From the NCBI RefSeq assembly GCF_001663375.1, contig NZ_LCTF01000022.1:1-42504 (forward strand): 42,504 nt of DNA, given 5' to 3'. The notes below the pieces were generated by a model. That model saw only the letters and a list, made by a program, of their open reading frames with translations, did no database searches and was not told where the DNA came from. The position numbers and the translations under genes are program-made. Of the stretch, positions 31,947 to 41,001 are shown in pieces. The stretch is from Caldivirga sp. MU80 (GTDB taxonomy: Archaea; Thermoproteota; Thermoprotei; Thermoproteales; Thermocladiaceae). The stretch's first letter is position 1; the number at the start of each line of letters is the position of its first letter.

Positions 31947-32549
31947 GTGCTGGAGGTTTCGTTTGCGGGTAGGAGAAGCATATTCAATGAATTGAGTAGA
32001 ATGGTTACTGGTTCAATTAAAGTCAGGTACATCGACTCCAGTGTAATTACAGCTGTGGGTAATTCTGTGGGTTTGCTGGATTACTACGTTGATAATGTTG
32101 AGTGTATTGGCAACTGTATTAAGGTTGGTAAGAATATAGGACCCGTGGAGTTAATGGGCTACTTAATTAACGCCATGGTTAAAATGCTCAACGGTGGGTT
32201 AACAAAAATGGGTATTGACTACGGTACCGAGAGGACTGGGGTTGTGTTGGTTTACGATAATACACCACTCATGGGTAGTGTGCTCACGCCCAGTGGGTTA
32301 ATGAGACTCCTTAGGTTGATTAACAGTAAGCTAGACAGCGTGGCGGTTGGTGACTCCCCAGCGGTACACAGCTTCCTGGGTGAGGGTATTGGGGATTTAT
32401 GTGCAATAGCCGGTAGTGTTCTTATCGTAGATGAGCTTGAGTCGTCTAGGTTGAGGGGTTGGGTCTCGGTTAATGGGCTGAGTGATGATGTAGCTGATGC
32501 ATATGCAATAGCCCTAACAAAACCCAAGGTAACCATAAGATGTCCGTAG
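31947..32549 (+). CDS. Unknown protein with RuvC/RNase H-like pattern
   Basis: About 200 residues; not recognised as a named family. The second half has the order of an RNase H fold: a first beta hairpin KMGIDYGTERTGVVLVYDN with Asp (GIDYG is also the start of YqgF/RuvX), a later strand SVAVGDSP with an acidic residue, and a final helix DDVADAYAIALTK with the D/A-rich pattern of RuvC-type nucleases. The N-terminal about 100 residues have no recognised domain. A three-acid site would suggest a metal-dependent nuclease or an inactive relative. It is not in an operon: the aminotransferase gene converges from the right. The start is inferred from the TATA distance. Confidence 0.55.
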   Translation: MLEVSFAGRRSIFNELSRMVTGSIKVRYIDSSVITAVGNSVGLLDYYVDNVECIGNCIKVGKNIGPVELMGYLINAMVKMLNGGLTKMGIDYGTERTGVVLVYDNTPLMGSVLTPSGLMRLLRLINSKLDSVAVGDSPAVHSFLGEGIGDLCAIAGSVLIVDELESSRLRGWVSVNGLSDDVADAYAIALTKPKVTIRCP

Positions 32550-32571
32550 GGCAATGCCCTTACTCTAGTAA

Positions 32572-33954
32572 TCACTTAGCGTAGTCCCTCTCCACGCTCC
32601 TTATGGATTCAATTATTATGTCCACGGCCCTCTCAGCCAGCTCAATGGGTATGTTCAACGGCGGCGCAATCCTGATGGTCGATCTACCAGCCCCTATGAC
32701 GGCCACACCCCTCTTGAAGGATCTAACCAGGACCTCGCTAAGTTCCTTAACGGCAGGTTCCCTACTCCTCCTATCCCTAACAAGCTCAACCCCAATCATT
32801 AACCCAAGCCCCCTGACATCACCTATCAGCCTACTTGAATCAGCCTCCTCCCTAAACCTCCTGATAATGTAATCCCCAACCCTTGATGCGTTTGTTAGCA
32901 GGTCCTCATCCCTAATCACGTTAATCACCTCAACCCCAGCGGCTAGGGCAAGTGGATTGCCGCCGAAGGTGTTTGCATGTGAGCCCCTGGGCAGGTTCAT
33001 TAACTCCCCCCTCCCCACAATAGCCCCCAGTGGTAGGCCAGCCGCTATGGCCTTAGCCATTGCTATTAAGTCGGGTTCAATGCCGAAGTGCTCAACGGCG
33101 AACCACCTACCCGTCCTACCAAACCCGGACTGAACCTCATCGGCGACGAGGAGTATGCCGTTATCCCTCGTCAATTTCCTCAACCCATTCATGAAGTTCC
33201 TAGGCGGTACCACGTAACCCCCCTCACCCTGGATGGGTTCTATGAAGACGGCGGCCACTTCACTCGGGTCAACTAACCTACCGAAGATCCAATCCTCAAT
33301 GTATGACAAAGCCGATTCACCGCACTCCTCCTCGCTAAGCCCCTTACCGAAGGGGCACCTGTAGGGGTATGGGTAGGGTATATGGATTACATTGGGCATC
33401 ATTGGGTTAAACCCAAACCTCTGGATGGGTTTACTGGCCGTTAGGGACATTGAACCGTAGGTCCTCCCATGGAAGGCCCCTAGGAATGCCATTACGTACG
33501 GCCTCTGGTTCCTAAAGAAACCCCTAGACACCTTAAGCGCACCCTCTATGGACTCCGTGCCCGAGTTCGTGTAGAAGACTCTCTTAGGGCCGCTTATTGG
33601 GGTTATCTCCATCAGCATTGAGGCGTGTTTAACGGCTAACTCATAGTAGAAGTCCGTTAGGCTGTAGTGGGTGAATTTATCGGCCTGCTCCTTAATGGCC
33701 CTTATTACCCTGGGGTGGGAGTGCCCAACATTCATGACCGCTATCCCGGCGTTGAAGTCTATGTACAGGTTACCGTCGACATCCTCAATCACTGGGCCGA
33801 ACCCCCTCCTAATAACTAATGGGTACCACCTGCTGAAGGACTGCATCAACAGCGACTCATCAGTCTTAACAACCCTTAGTGCATTGGGCCCAGGTGGCTC
33901 AATAATAATCCTAGGCACGTCGCTGGGTTTAATGTCCCAGTACCAGTTGGGCAT
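32572..33954 (-). CDS. Class III aminotransferase (GabT/ornithine-type)
   Basis: 460 residues. It shows the class III PLP pattern: YIDFNAGIAVMNVGHSHPRV, YTNSGTESIEGALKVSR, FHGRTYGSMSLTASK, VAAVFIEPIQGEGGY, LLVADEVQSGFGRTGRWFA, and the PLP lysine in LIAMAKAIAAGLPLGA. The final IRIAPPLNIP is family-typical. It transfers an omega- or alpha-amino group (4-aminobutyrate, ornithine, lysine or related) to a 2-oxoacid. An archaeal amino-acid racemase-like activity is also known in this clade, so the substrate is open. The TATA-like box (CTATTAAAAC, 33976-33985) is 27 nt from ATG 33954. Confidence 0.9.
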   Translation of the reverse strand: MPNWYWDIKPSDVPRIIIEPPGPNALRVVKTDESLLMQSFSRWYPLVIRRGFGPVIEDVDGNLYIDFNAGIAVMNVGHSHPRVIRAIKEQADKFTHYSLTDFYYELAVKHASMLMEITPISGPKRVFYTNSGTESIEGALKVSRGFFRNQRPYVMAFLGAFHGRTYGSMSLTASKPIQRFGFNPMMPNVIHIPYPYPYRCPFGKGLSEEECGESALSYIEDWIFGRLVDPSEVAAVFIEPIQGEGGYVVPPRNFMNGLRKLTRDNGILLVADEVQSGFGRTGRWFAVEHFGIEPDLIAMAKAIAAGLPLGAIVGRGELMNLPRGSHANTFGGNPLALAAGVEVINVIRDEDLLTNASRVGDYIIRRFREEADSSRLIGDVRGLGLMIGVELVRDRRSREPAVKELSEVLVRSFKRGVAVIGAGRSTIRIAPPLNIPIELAERAVDIIIESIRSVERDYAK

Positions 33955-34037
33955 AAAGCCCTAGGCGGCCCTCAGCTATTAAAACGTAACCTATAATAGA
34001 CTATATTGCTTAAATAAACTACTGTCAACTAAATTAG

Positions 34038-35099
34038 CTACTTAACAACACGGCCATTGGCGAGGCTGATCACGGGTGCCCTGCCGAAGTCCTCACCAAG
34101 GTCAATGCTGCTGCCCCTGGCTGGGATCAACCTAACCCCCAGTGGCCTACCCTTAACCTTAACCAGCTCCGATAGGTCTAGGAGCAGTCTCTTAACTAGG
34201 TTGACTTCACCGGTGGGTATCGGAACCATGTCAACCCCAGCCACGCAGACCTGGGTGTATGAGATCAACTTGAAGAGGTCCATGGAGCCTTCGTTGAACC
34301 TATCCTTAAGTAGCTCATCCTCGCCTAAGGGCAGCATAACCTCGTTGAAACCGGTCTTGTTGAATGGTAATTCGCCTATGAGCCTGTTTAGGAGACTTAT
34401 AGTGGCCATTGTCCCCAGTTCACCGAACCTCAAGTTACCCAAATCCTCAACCAACTTAACCACCGAGTCCTGGCCCCAGGGTGATAGGGATGCGTCAACC
34501 CCCCTATACTCGACGCCAGCCAGTTCACTCAACTCCTCGCCAATTTCACTAGCCTTACCGACAATCTCCCTAATCCTCCTCTGAACATTAGCACCGCTCC
34601 CAATTAGGTCTGAGGCGTAGAGGAGGGCTATTGATAACCCAACCCCACCCTTAACGTTGACTGAGGCTGGGTAGTATGGGGTCTCCAGTAGGTCACCGAC
34701 CAGCACAGCTAGTTTCCTGGCGTCAAGAGGTGAGTTAGAGGCCATGGCCTTAAGCACCTCAGTGTAGAAGTTGGCTAATTCATCATCGTACTCGGGCATC
34801 CAAATCATGGAGTATGTGTCGTACTCCCTAATCAACTTAACCACGGTTAATGGGTCTGCAGGCTCCATGAGACTTAAACCCGAGTACACGTAACCCCTCC
34901 TAGCCGCTGTGGACTTTAGGGCCTTTAGCCCCTCCCTAGCTGCCTCAATACTGCCTGTGAAGGGTAAAGTGACCCTCTTGGTTAAAACCCTGACACCATA
35001 CTTAGAGGTTACGGCGTCTATGGCGGCGTTAACCCTATCCAGCAGGTTGGGTAATGATGCCAGGTCATCCGTGAACACGGTCACTGCCCTAATCCTCAT
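34038..35099 (-). CDS. DUF711 protein
   Basis: 353 residues. YYPASVNVKGGVGLSIALLYASDLI and GVDASLSPWGQDSVVKL are hallmark segments of DUF711 (PF05167), a conserved cytoplasmic family of unknown function distantly resembling glycyl-radical-linked and PFL-like folds. Here it has the standard length. A TATA-like box (GTTATTAAGC, 35122-35131) is 27 nt before ATG 35099. The aminotransferase gene follows on the same strand behind its own promoter. Confidence 0.85.
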   Translation of the reverse strand: MRIRAVTVFTDDLASLPNLLDRVNAAIDAVTSKYGVRVLTKRVTLPFTGSIEAAREGLKALKSTAARRGYVYSGLSLMEPADPLTVVKLIREYDTYSMIWMPEYDDELANFYTEVLKAMASNSPLDARKLAVLVGDLLETPYYPASVNVKGGVGLSIALLYASDLIGSGANVQRRIREIVGKASEIGEELSELAGVEYRGVDASLSPWGQDSVVKLVEDLGNLRFGELGTMATISLLNRLIGELPFNKTGFNEVMLPLGEDELLKDRFNEGSMDLFKLISYTQVCVAGVDMVPIPTGEVNLVKRLLLDLSELVKVKGRPLGVRLIPARGSSIDLGEDFGRAPVISLANGRVVK

Positions 35100-35138
35100 C
35101 TTCAGTTGAGTGGGGCTGGGAGTTATTAAGCTAACCGT

Positions 35139-35993
35139 TCAACACTCGAGTCTTAGGTTACTGAGTATGTGGGCCTTAACCCTATAGGTTAGTACATAGT
35201 CCTCATTGGCTAGCAGTGAATTAATGTCCACGGAGTTTACTTTAACGCTTGTTATAAATGAGTAGGGGCTTGGGTCACCCATGACCCTAATGGGCTCCGC
35301 ATCCATTAGTGAGAAGTTCTTAACACAGAAGCGTGGCACTGGTATTGCGGATAACTTGGTTGACCAGTGTATTGATAGAGGCACCCTAAACACCTTAACC
35401 TTACTCAGGGTGTTTATGCCCAGGGTTACGTCACCCATTAGGCCGCTGAACCTGCTGAACCTCTTTAAGGCCCTCTGCGCAGCATCAATGATTATCCCAA
35501 GTAGCCTTGTGGCGTCCTTAAGCTCCACACCCTTATCCCCTGTTAATCTGGCAAGTACCTTGAAGCCGTTCATGCCGTCGAAGTACATTAACACGTTGCC
35601 TATGCCAACGGCCTCGAAGCCCACCCTAACGGCGTTTGAGGCCAGGTGCATGGCTAGGTAACCCTCCGGCGTGTTGAACATGGTTTGCTTAACTTTGACA
35701 TCAGCCACGAGCACATCAACCTTATCTGAGCCAATGGGCCTAACGGAGGCCATGAAGTCCAACCCACCCTGGGCTGCGAAGAGCCTAAGGTCATTAACGC
35801 TATTGATCATTATCGGCTTACCTTCGATGCTCTTAACAAGCCTAACGTTACCCGACTGCTGCATTATGACCTGCACGGATCTACCAGTCATAAGGCTGAG
35901 CATTAACTCGCCCATGGCCTCATAGTACTTAACCGGGTCCACAGGAACCCTCTTAACCACCGGGATTAGTCTCCTTACCCTCTTCATGTTCAC
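35139..35993 (-). CDS. Degenerate archaeo-eukaryotic primase-like protein (PriS-related)
   Basis: 284 residues (ATG 35993 or 35987). It matches PriS/LigD-type primases in order. KVDVLVADVKV is at the place of the catalytic LVFDIDxD, but the second Asp is Lys. GMNGFKVLARL replaces the nucleotide-binding SGxRGFHVxV, with His changed to Lys. VKVFRVPLSIHWSTKLSAIPV matches the conserved RLPGSLHGKTGL-V segment, keeping Ser/His/Thr. The loss of the metal acid and of the SGGxGxH His suggests no polymerase activity. It overlaps the GTPase gene by 41 bp, so the two are expressed together. The relation is deduced from motif order, not from a search. Confidence 0.5.
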   Translation of the reverse strand: MNMKRVRRLIPVVKRVPVDPVKYYEAMGELMLSLMTGRSVQVIMQQSGNVRLVKSIEGKPIMINSVNDLRLFAAQGGLDFMASVRPIGSDKVDVLVADVKVKQTMFNTPEGYLAMHLASNAVRVGFEAVGIGNVLMYFDGMNGFKVLARLTGDKGVELKDATRLLGIIIDAAQRALKRFSRFSGLMGDVTLGINTLSKVKVFRVPLSIHWSTKLSAIPVPRFCVKNFSLMDAEPIRVMGDPSPYSFITSVKVNSVDINSLLANEDYVLTYRVKAHILSNLRLEC

Positions 35994-36756
35994 CTACCGG
36001 TGGTGGGTAATAATATATTAACTTACCGTTAAACCAGTCCCTAACAACAGCCTTAGCGGCCTCCGTAAGGTTCAACCCACCGCCCTTCAGCACGAATCCC
36101 CTCCTCCTGGCAACCCACTCAAGTATGGTCAATGGGTCCTGTGAATTAACACCGTAAGCATCCCTAAAGGCGCCTGGGTTTAGGCTTAACACCCTTTTAA
36201 TGAAGTTTACGACAGGCGTCACCACGTCACCTGCCCTATCAGGGTTAAGTAGACCCCTAACAACTAGTAGTGAGTCATCCTTGGAATCAGCGTTGCTGAA
36301 CACCCCAGGGGTATCTGCCACGATTAGCCACCTCTTAGCCCTATACACCTGCGTACTCCTGGTCCACCCGGGCACTGGGCTAACGGAGGCTACTGCCCTT
36401 TCCTTAAGGTAGTTTATTATCGAGGATTTACCCACATTCGGGTAACCAACCACAGCCACCTTAACGGGTAGCCTGGGTGCATTAGCCTTAATGGCCCTTA
36501 TAAGCATCCTGGTGCCTAGCCTCTTCTTAACGCTAAGGAACACGGTGGGCCTGTCCCTACTTAAGTACGCCTTCCACATCCTTAACACGCTCATTGGGAC
36601 TAGGTCAGCCTTATTAACGGCAAGTATAAGCAACTTACCTTTCCTATCTGCCATCCTCTCCACCAACACGTTCCTAGTTGCTAAGGGATCTCTAGCATCA
36701 AGCACCTCAATGACTAAGTCGCACCAGTTAATTACACTGGCAACATCATTGCCCAT
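35953..36756 (-). CDS. Circularly permuted GTPase (YlqF/RbgA/YawG family)
   Basis: 267 residues. The GTPase motifs are in permuted order: G4 NKAD (in LILAVNKADLVP) before G1 GYPNVGKSS, then G2/G3 with SPVPGWTRSTQVY and VADTPGVF. This is the MMR1/HSR1 arrangement found in ribosome-assembly GTPases. The N-terminus VIEVLDARDPLATRN is conserved. It probably helps mature the large ribosomal subunit. It is the first gene of an operon with the primase-like gene, whose start lies inside its 3' end. The AT-rich box (GTTTAATTAAC, 36777-36787) is 26 nt before ATG 36756. Confidence 0.88.
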   Translation of the reverse strand: MGNDVASVINWCDLVIEVLDARDPLATRNVLVERMADRKGKLLILAVNKADLVPMSVLRMWKAYLSRDRPTVFLSVKKRLGTRMLIRAIKANAPRLPVKVAVVGYPNVGKSSIINYLKERAVASVSPVPGWTRSTQVYRAKRWLIVADTPGVFSNADSKDDSLLVVRGLLNPDRAGDVVTPVVNFIKRVLSLNPGAFRDAYGVNSQDPLTILEWVARRRGFVLKGGGLNLTEAAKAVVRDWFNGKLIYYYPPPVGEHEEGKETNPGG

Positions 36757-37044
36757 GGTGAATTAGGTCTGCGTTAGTTTAATTAACATTACGGATTAAC
36801 CGGAAGCTGGCATAATCAGCACCAGTTTAATGGCACCGAAGGAAACTACCCTACTAGGGTGTATTATTCCTTATGCGAAATAATTGCATTACGCCTAATC
36901 ATAATATTGATTAATTAACCAAGCAAACTGCTTAGTAAGCCCAATAGAGGTAAACTCCAAGGCCTTGGAAGCCCGTATTCCTCAAGTCTAGAGGAGTTAA
37001 AAGGGTTGAATTAAGCATTTAAGTTTCCGTGGCGGTGTTTCGGT

Positions 37045-37398
37045 ATGGCTAATATATACATGGGTAGGGAAAGCTGCTACGCCGTTAAGGAGGGCCTTTA
37101 CGTTAAGCCGGGCTTAATGGACCTGGGTAGGGCGGCGGCCCACCTATACCTACACCTCAGGGATCTTAAGCTGGGGTACACTTACAATCATGAGTGCGTT
37201 AGGATAAGGATGAGTAGGAGGCTCTTTGAGGCGAGGTGCAAGTACCTGGTTAAGTTATGCAGGGAGCAGATTGAGGATGAGTACGAGTGTAGCCAAGTGG
37301 AGCAACTGGTAAACTCAGTCCTAGAGAACCTGAGGCTACCACCTTGGGCTGAGGATTTGGCTAGGCAAAACCTGGTTAAGGTGACTAGGCTACTTTGA
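37045..37398 (+). CDS. Small Cys-containing protein of unknown function
   Basis: Not recognised. 117 residues, charged and mostly helical, with Cys11, Cys51, Cys65, Cys72 and Cys81 spread through the chain. These could make a metal site or disulphides, but no CxxC pair is present. A central part YNHECVRIRMSRRLFEARCKYLVKLCREQIEDEYEC is basic then acidic. A TATA-like box (GCATTTAAGT, 37015-37024) is 26 nt before the ATG, which supports it being a real leaderless gene. The M50 gene follows about 100 bp downstream. The 288-bp gap before this gene (36757-37044) shows only this promoter, the GTPase promoter and a short palindrome (CCAAGGCCTTGG, 36957-36968). Confidence 0.65.
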   Translation: MANIYMGRESCYAVKEGLYVKPGLMDLGRAAAHLYLHLRDLKLGYTYNHECVRIRMSRRLFEARCKYLVKLCREQIEDEYECSQVEQLVNSVLENLRLPPWAEDLARQNLVKVTRLL

Positions 37399-37495
37399 AG
37401 TGCTACAAGGATCCTAAGGACTACTAGTTAACCCTATTTAACCCTATGGGGGTGGTGTGGGTTAACAAAGTTTTTATTTAGAGGTGTAAAGGCTG

Positions 37496-38128
37496 GTGGG
37501 GGTTGGGGTGAGCCTGTGCCTACTTGAACGTAGGGATATCGTCATCTCGGGGCTAGGGGTCTTCCTGGCCTCATTCCTGCTCCTATCCTGGTACTGGATA
37601 ATTAACCTCAGCCTAATAGTACCCGTCACACTGGCCTCCATATTAGTCTCCCTAACCGCATTCATGTCTCATGAGTTGATGCACAGATACGTGGCCAGGA
37701 GCCTAGGTTACATAGCGTGCTTCAGGCTCGTCAGGTACGGCTTAGTCATGCTCATGTTGACGGCTCTAATAGGTTTCGCAGCCAGGACACCGTTCATGAT
37801 GGGTGCACCCGGCGCAGTGGCTATTGGACCCAACATACTGGGTAGGGAGAGCAGTAGGCATAGGGCGTTAATAGCCTTAGCAGGGCCGGGGGCTAATGTC
37901 CTAATGGCCGCAGCCTTCTACGCTGCCTCACTATCAGTAGCCGGCACCCTACTATTCACCCTCCGCATAACATACATAATCAACTCCATACTGGCCATCT
38001 TCAACTCACTACCAATACCACCCCTCGACGGCTACCAGGTGGTCAAGAATAGGGAGTATGGCCTATGGCTAACGTTAATGGTCTCCTCAATACTGGTCTC
38101 TATACCCGCAATACGGTACTTATTCTAG
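37496..38128 (+). CDS. M50-family (site-2-like) membrane metalloprotease
   Basis: 210 residues and about five to six helices. HELMH at residues 59-63 is the HExxH zinc motif, inside helix SLTAFMSHELMHRYVARSLG. NSLPIPPLDGYQVVK near the C-terminus is the conserved third zinc ligand segment (NxxPxxxxDG). The middle IALAGPGANVLMAA is family-typical. It cleaves membrane proteins within or near the bilayer, but the substrate is unknown. GTG 37496 is the longest start and GTG 37508 is an alternative. A TATA-like TTTTTATTTA (37471-37480) lies upstream. The 3' end overlaps the MFS remnant by 29 bp, tail to tail. Confidence 0.88.
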   Translation: MGVGVSLCLLERRDIVISGLGVFLASFLLLSWYWIINLSLIVPVTLASILVSLTAFMSHELMHRYVARSLGYIACFRLVRYGLVMLMLTALIGFAARTPFMMGAPGAVAIGPNILGRESSRHRALIALAGPGANVLMAAAFYAASLSVAGTLLFTLRITYIINSILAIFNSLPIPPLDGYQVVKNREYGLWLTLMVSSILVSIPAIRYLF

Positions 38129-39391
38129 CTTCAGCAACACCCCTAACAGTCTCCCTAATGCGCACCGCCATCAACGCCGTTACTATTGACGTGACTGCGG
38201 ATGAGATGAAGATGTAGTAGAACGCGGTCCTTGAGGGAACCATGTACAGTATAGGTAGGTTACTAACCATACCAACCAAGACGCCTTGCTTATAGGTGTC
38301 CAGGATTGAGCTTGCGAAGACAGGGCCGAGGGTATTGCCCATCAGCCTCATCGTGGTGTTGGTCCCGGTTATGGTGGCTAGCCTCCTCTCAGGGGCTGAC
38401 ATCATTAGTAGCGTTATCCTACTCACCATCATACCACCTATACCTATTAACGTGATGACTAGGACTAGCATAACGTCCGCCACTGTGATGGAGTAGTCCA
38501 GGACCATTACCGCTAACGTCAGTGACCCAAGCGCCGCTATTAATGGTGCAGTTATCAATATGGGTTTAACCCCAACCCTACCTGCTAATGAACCGAAGGC
38601 CGGCCCCACAATGAGCATTATGATGCTTATGGGCGCCAGCGTTAGGCCGGTGGACAATATGTCCATGCCGAAGCCAACCGGCCTAGGCAACTCAAAGAGG
38701 TAGACTAAGGCTTGAAACAGGAGGAATAGCCCAAAGCCCGACACGAAGGATGCCAGCAATGGCACAGCCACTTTTGGGTTAGAGAAATCCTCAATGCTAA
38801 TTACGGGGTTTACGACACTCCTTGAGCGCCTAAGGAATACGCCAAGTATGACTAGCCCTATGGTAATGCCGGTTATGGTTATTGGTGAAGCCCAGCCAAC
38901 CTGATGGGCGTACGTTAAGGCCAGTCCAATTATTAGGAAGCTGAGCGATAACTGAATCAACCCAACCAGGTCAATGGACTCCTTAACGACGCTCCCCCTT
39001 GAGTCAGGTAATAGCCTATATGCGGCCACCGTAGCCACTATTAACAGCGGCAGCGCAGTCCAGTAAACAGTCTGCCAGTCATAGTATTGCGCTATAAACG
39101 CACCTATGGGTAAGGCAACGGCTCCACCTATGGCGAATGTGGACGCTATGACGCCTTGGGCCATGGGCAACTGCTCCTTGGGTAACCTCTCCCTCAGTAT
39201 GGTGTAGGCTATTGGATTTATGGCTAATCCAATACCCTGTAAAGCTCTAAATACAATAAGCACCGCGAAGTTCGGTGAGATGCTCGTGAACAACACTGAA
39301 ACAGTATATATCACTAGTATCATCATTAGTATCCTCTTCCTACCGTACTCATCAGCCAACTTACCTATCACTGAGGCTGTTTCGGTTTTTC
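38100..39391 (-). pseudogene. MFS (DHA2-type) transporter, C-terminal part, cut by tnpB element
   Basis: The large part of a drug-exporter-like MFS protein: it begins at VIGKLADEYGRKRIL, the motif A loop after helix 2, and continues through about twelve further helices to the C-terminus (VAEARISTVLRV). Helix 1 is found separately at 41002-41169 on the same strand. The intervening 39392-41030 is a tnpB element. The 5' end lacks a promoter and helix 1, so it is unlikely to be functional, although a GTG at 39371 leaves an open frame of 423 codons. A few codons of helix 2 (about eight by comparison with usual MFS spacing) seem missing at the join; this is an estimate. Confidence 0.8.
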
Positions 39392-39717
39392 GTGATTATT
39401 CGTGGTGTTTATCACCACTGGTGGTGAGGGGTGGGTTTATTAACTCATCCCCAACACCATTAACCGGTTACCCCGGGTTTCCGAGACCCGTAGTGGCTGG
39501 GAGCCGCGGGTGACCGTTGGGGAGCCACTACGGTGAGGGGGCTTGGGGCGACCGTCGAGAAGGAGACGGCGGGTAAACAAATACAACCCGTCGCTTCCGG
39601 AGAGACGGCTAAGGCTAAGCCACCCAGGGTTTCGGCTGATAAAACCCACGACACCTCAGAGGGTTCGGGTCTGGTGGGTAGTTGTGATTATTTGTGATTA
39701 CTTTGTTGTCCTCACCC
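39392..39717 (-). ncRNA. Structured tnpB right end, probable guide (omega/re) RNA region
   Basis: The about 325 nt after the tnpB stop are GC-rich with many hairpins and no supported protein. GTAGTGGCTCCCC and GGGAGCCACTAC-like arms (around 39490-39535) pair with each other; GACGG/CCGTC stems occur near 39550-39620; and a GTGGTG/CACCAC hairpin lies close to the end. TnpB nucleases use an RNA encoded by this region. Short open frames on both strands (39440-39654) are by-products of GC content. This region is longer than that of the left-hand tnpB element, which shows that the two belong to different groups. Confidence 0.55.
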
Positions 39718-40977
39718 TCATCCCCTCATTTGTTTTCTCCCCCTCTGTCGGGTTTCATCCTTCACAGGGGGAGCACTCGGGGGCAACCCACATGCCCCCG
39801 CATGCGCATGTAAAACTCGTAAAGCCCTCAACCAGATATTCATTGCTCCAACGGTGTCTCTGTCGGCTATGAAACTGCATTTCTCGCAAATAGCAAGCCT
39901 ATGGATGTAAGTCAGCTTCCCACCGCATATGGGACATACACTCGATGTGTTCCTTGGATCCACAATTATTACGGGCACTCCGTATTCAAGTGCCTTTGCC
40001 ATTATTGCATGCTGGAGTTTCCTATATGCGAACATTGTGAACTTCCAGGCAACATCACTCACGTTGCTTGCCCTTTTCTTGAGCCCGTTGAGGTCCTCAA
40101 GGGCTATTGCATGGCCCCTCCTCAAAGCCTTTAGAACAATCTGTTTGGCTAGTTTCCAACTCCAATCAACAACAATACTCCTAGCTTTTCCGTGAAGAGA
40201 CTTAATTCTGTTAAGAATCCTCTTGTTAAACCTCCACCTCCTTGGGTACCTCTTTTGCAGTTCCTCAGCACGCTTCCTCTTACTTAAAGCATCAGCGAAC
40301 CTAGTCTTAAACCTCCTAACACCAAAACCGTCGTAAGCCACAATTGTTTTCAAGTTGATGTCCAGGGCTATTATGTTCCTAGGCACGTAGGGGTGGTATT
40401 TGAATTCAAATATTACGCTTACAAACAGCTTACTGTTCTCGTACTTTACGTGAACCTCCTTCCATCTAAGACCTCTGAACTTCTCAATGTAATCCCTCCT
40501 ATGCTTGAGCTTTAAGGTGTACCACTTATCCCTCAGAATAACCTTAACAACTCCCTTATTTAGCTCAACTTTAGCATCCTGGTAGTCTAGCCTCGCCGAG
40601 AGTCTCCTAAGGACTGGCCTACTCCCATTGTTACTTCTAGTAGCCTTCACTAGGGCTAGAACATAGTCGTAGATATTCCTAGCAACGTGGGCTCTGAATC
40701 CATAGCTTCTGAGTAATTGGTAGAATAACTGGTGCATCTGAGACCTATTTGGAACCCTGTCTAAATCCCACAATGCATCAACGATTCTTTGCATTGCATG
40801 CCTATAGAGAGTCAAATCCCAAAGCAAATCATTCAAATTACCATCAACAACCTCAGCCTCTGCTTTCAAAGCCCTATGATATGTACCCTCAGGGATCCGC
40901 CTAGAAGACAGGCGAATAACCCCCTCACAGGGCACCACTTTCGCTAAGACGCACAGACTTAAAAACCTTTGCATCAT
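39718..40977 (-). CDS. tnpB: TnpB, RNA-guided nuclease of an IS200/IS605-family element
   Basis: 419 residues and apparently complete. RuvC-like acids are in place: Asp206 (IIALDINLK), Glu294 (IALEDLNGL) and Asp372/Asp374 (ADRDTVGAMNIW). The zinc ribbon is CPICGG...CEKC. The N-terminal half is the helical/beta-barrel part. The catalytic residues suggest an active nuclease guided by the RNA at 39392-39717. No tnpA is present, so transposition must use a TnpA elsewhere. A TATA-like TTTTTAAGTC near 40956-40968 would favour a leaderless GTG start at about 40935, 14 codons downstream of ATG 40977. Confidence 0.9.
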   Translation of the reverse strand: MMQRFLSLCVLAKVVPCEGVIRLSSRRIPEGTYHRALKAEAEVVDGNLNDLLWDLTLYRHAMQRIVDALWDLDRVPNRSQMHQLFYQLLRSYGFRAHVARNIYDYVLALVKATRSNNGSRPVLRRLSARLDYQDAKVELNKGVVKVILRDKWYTLKLKHRRDYIEKFRGLRWKEVHVKYENSKLFVSVIFEFKYHPYVPRNIIALDINLKTIVAYDGFGVRRFKTRFADALSKRKRAEELQKRYPRRWRFNKRILNRIKSLHGKARSIVVDWSWKLAKQIVLKALRRGHAIALEDLNGLKKRASNVSDVAWKFTMFAYRKLQHAIMAKALEYGVPVIIVDPRNTSSVCPICGGKLTYIHRLAICEKCSFIADRDTVGAMNIWLRALRVLHAHAGACGLPPSAPPVKDETRQRGRKQMRG

Positions 40978-41001
40978 GATACATAGACCACGTAATTACA
41001 A

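Noticed and set aside
39440..39654. Overlapping 64-69 codon minus-strand frames after tnpB
   Set aside because: They sit in the structured right end of the element and overlap each other in different frames; a guide-RNA region explains them better.
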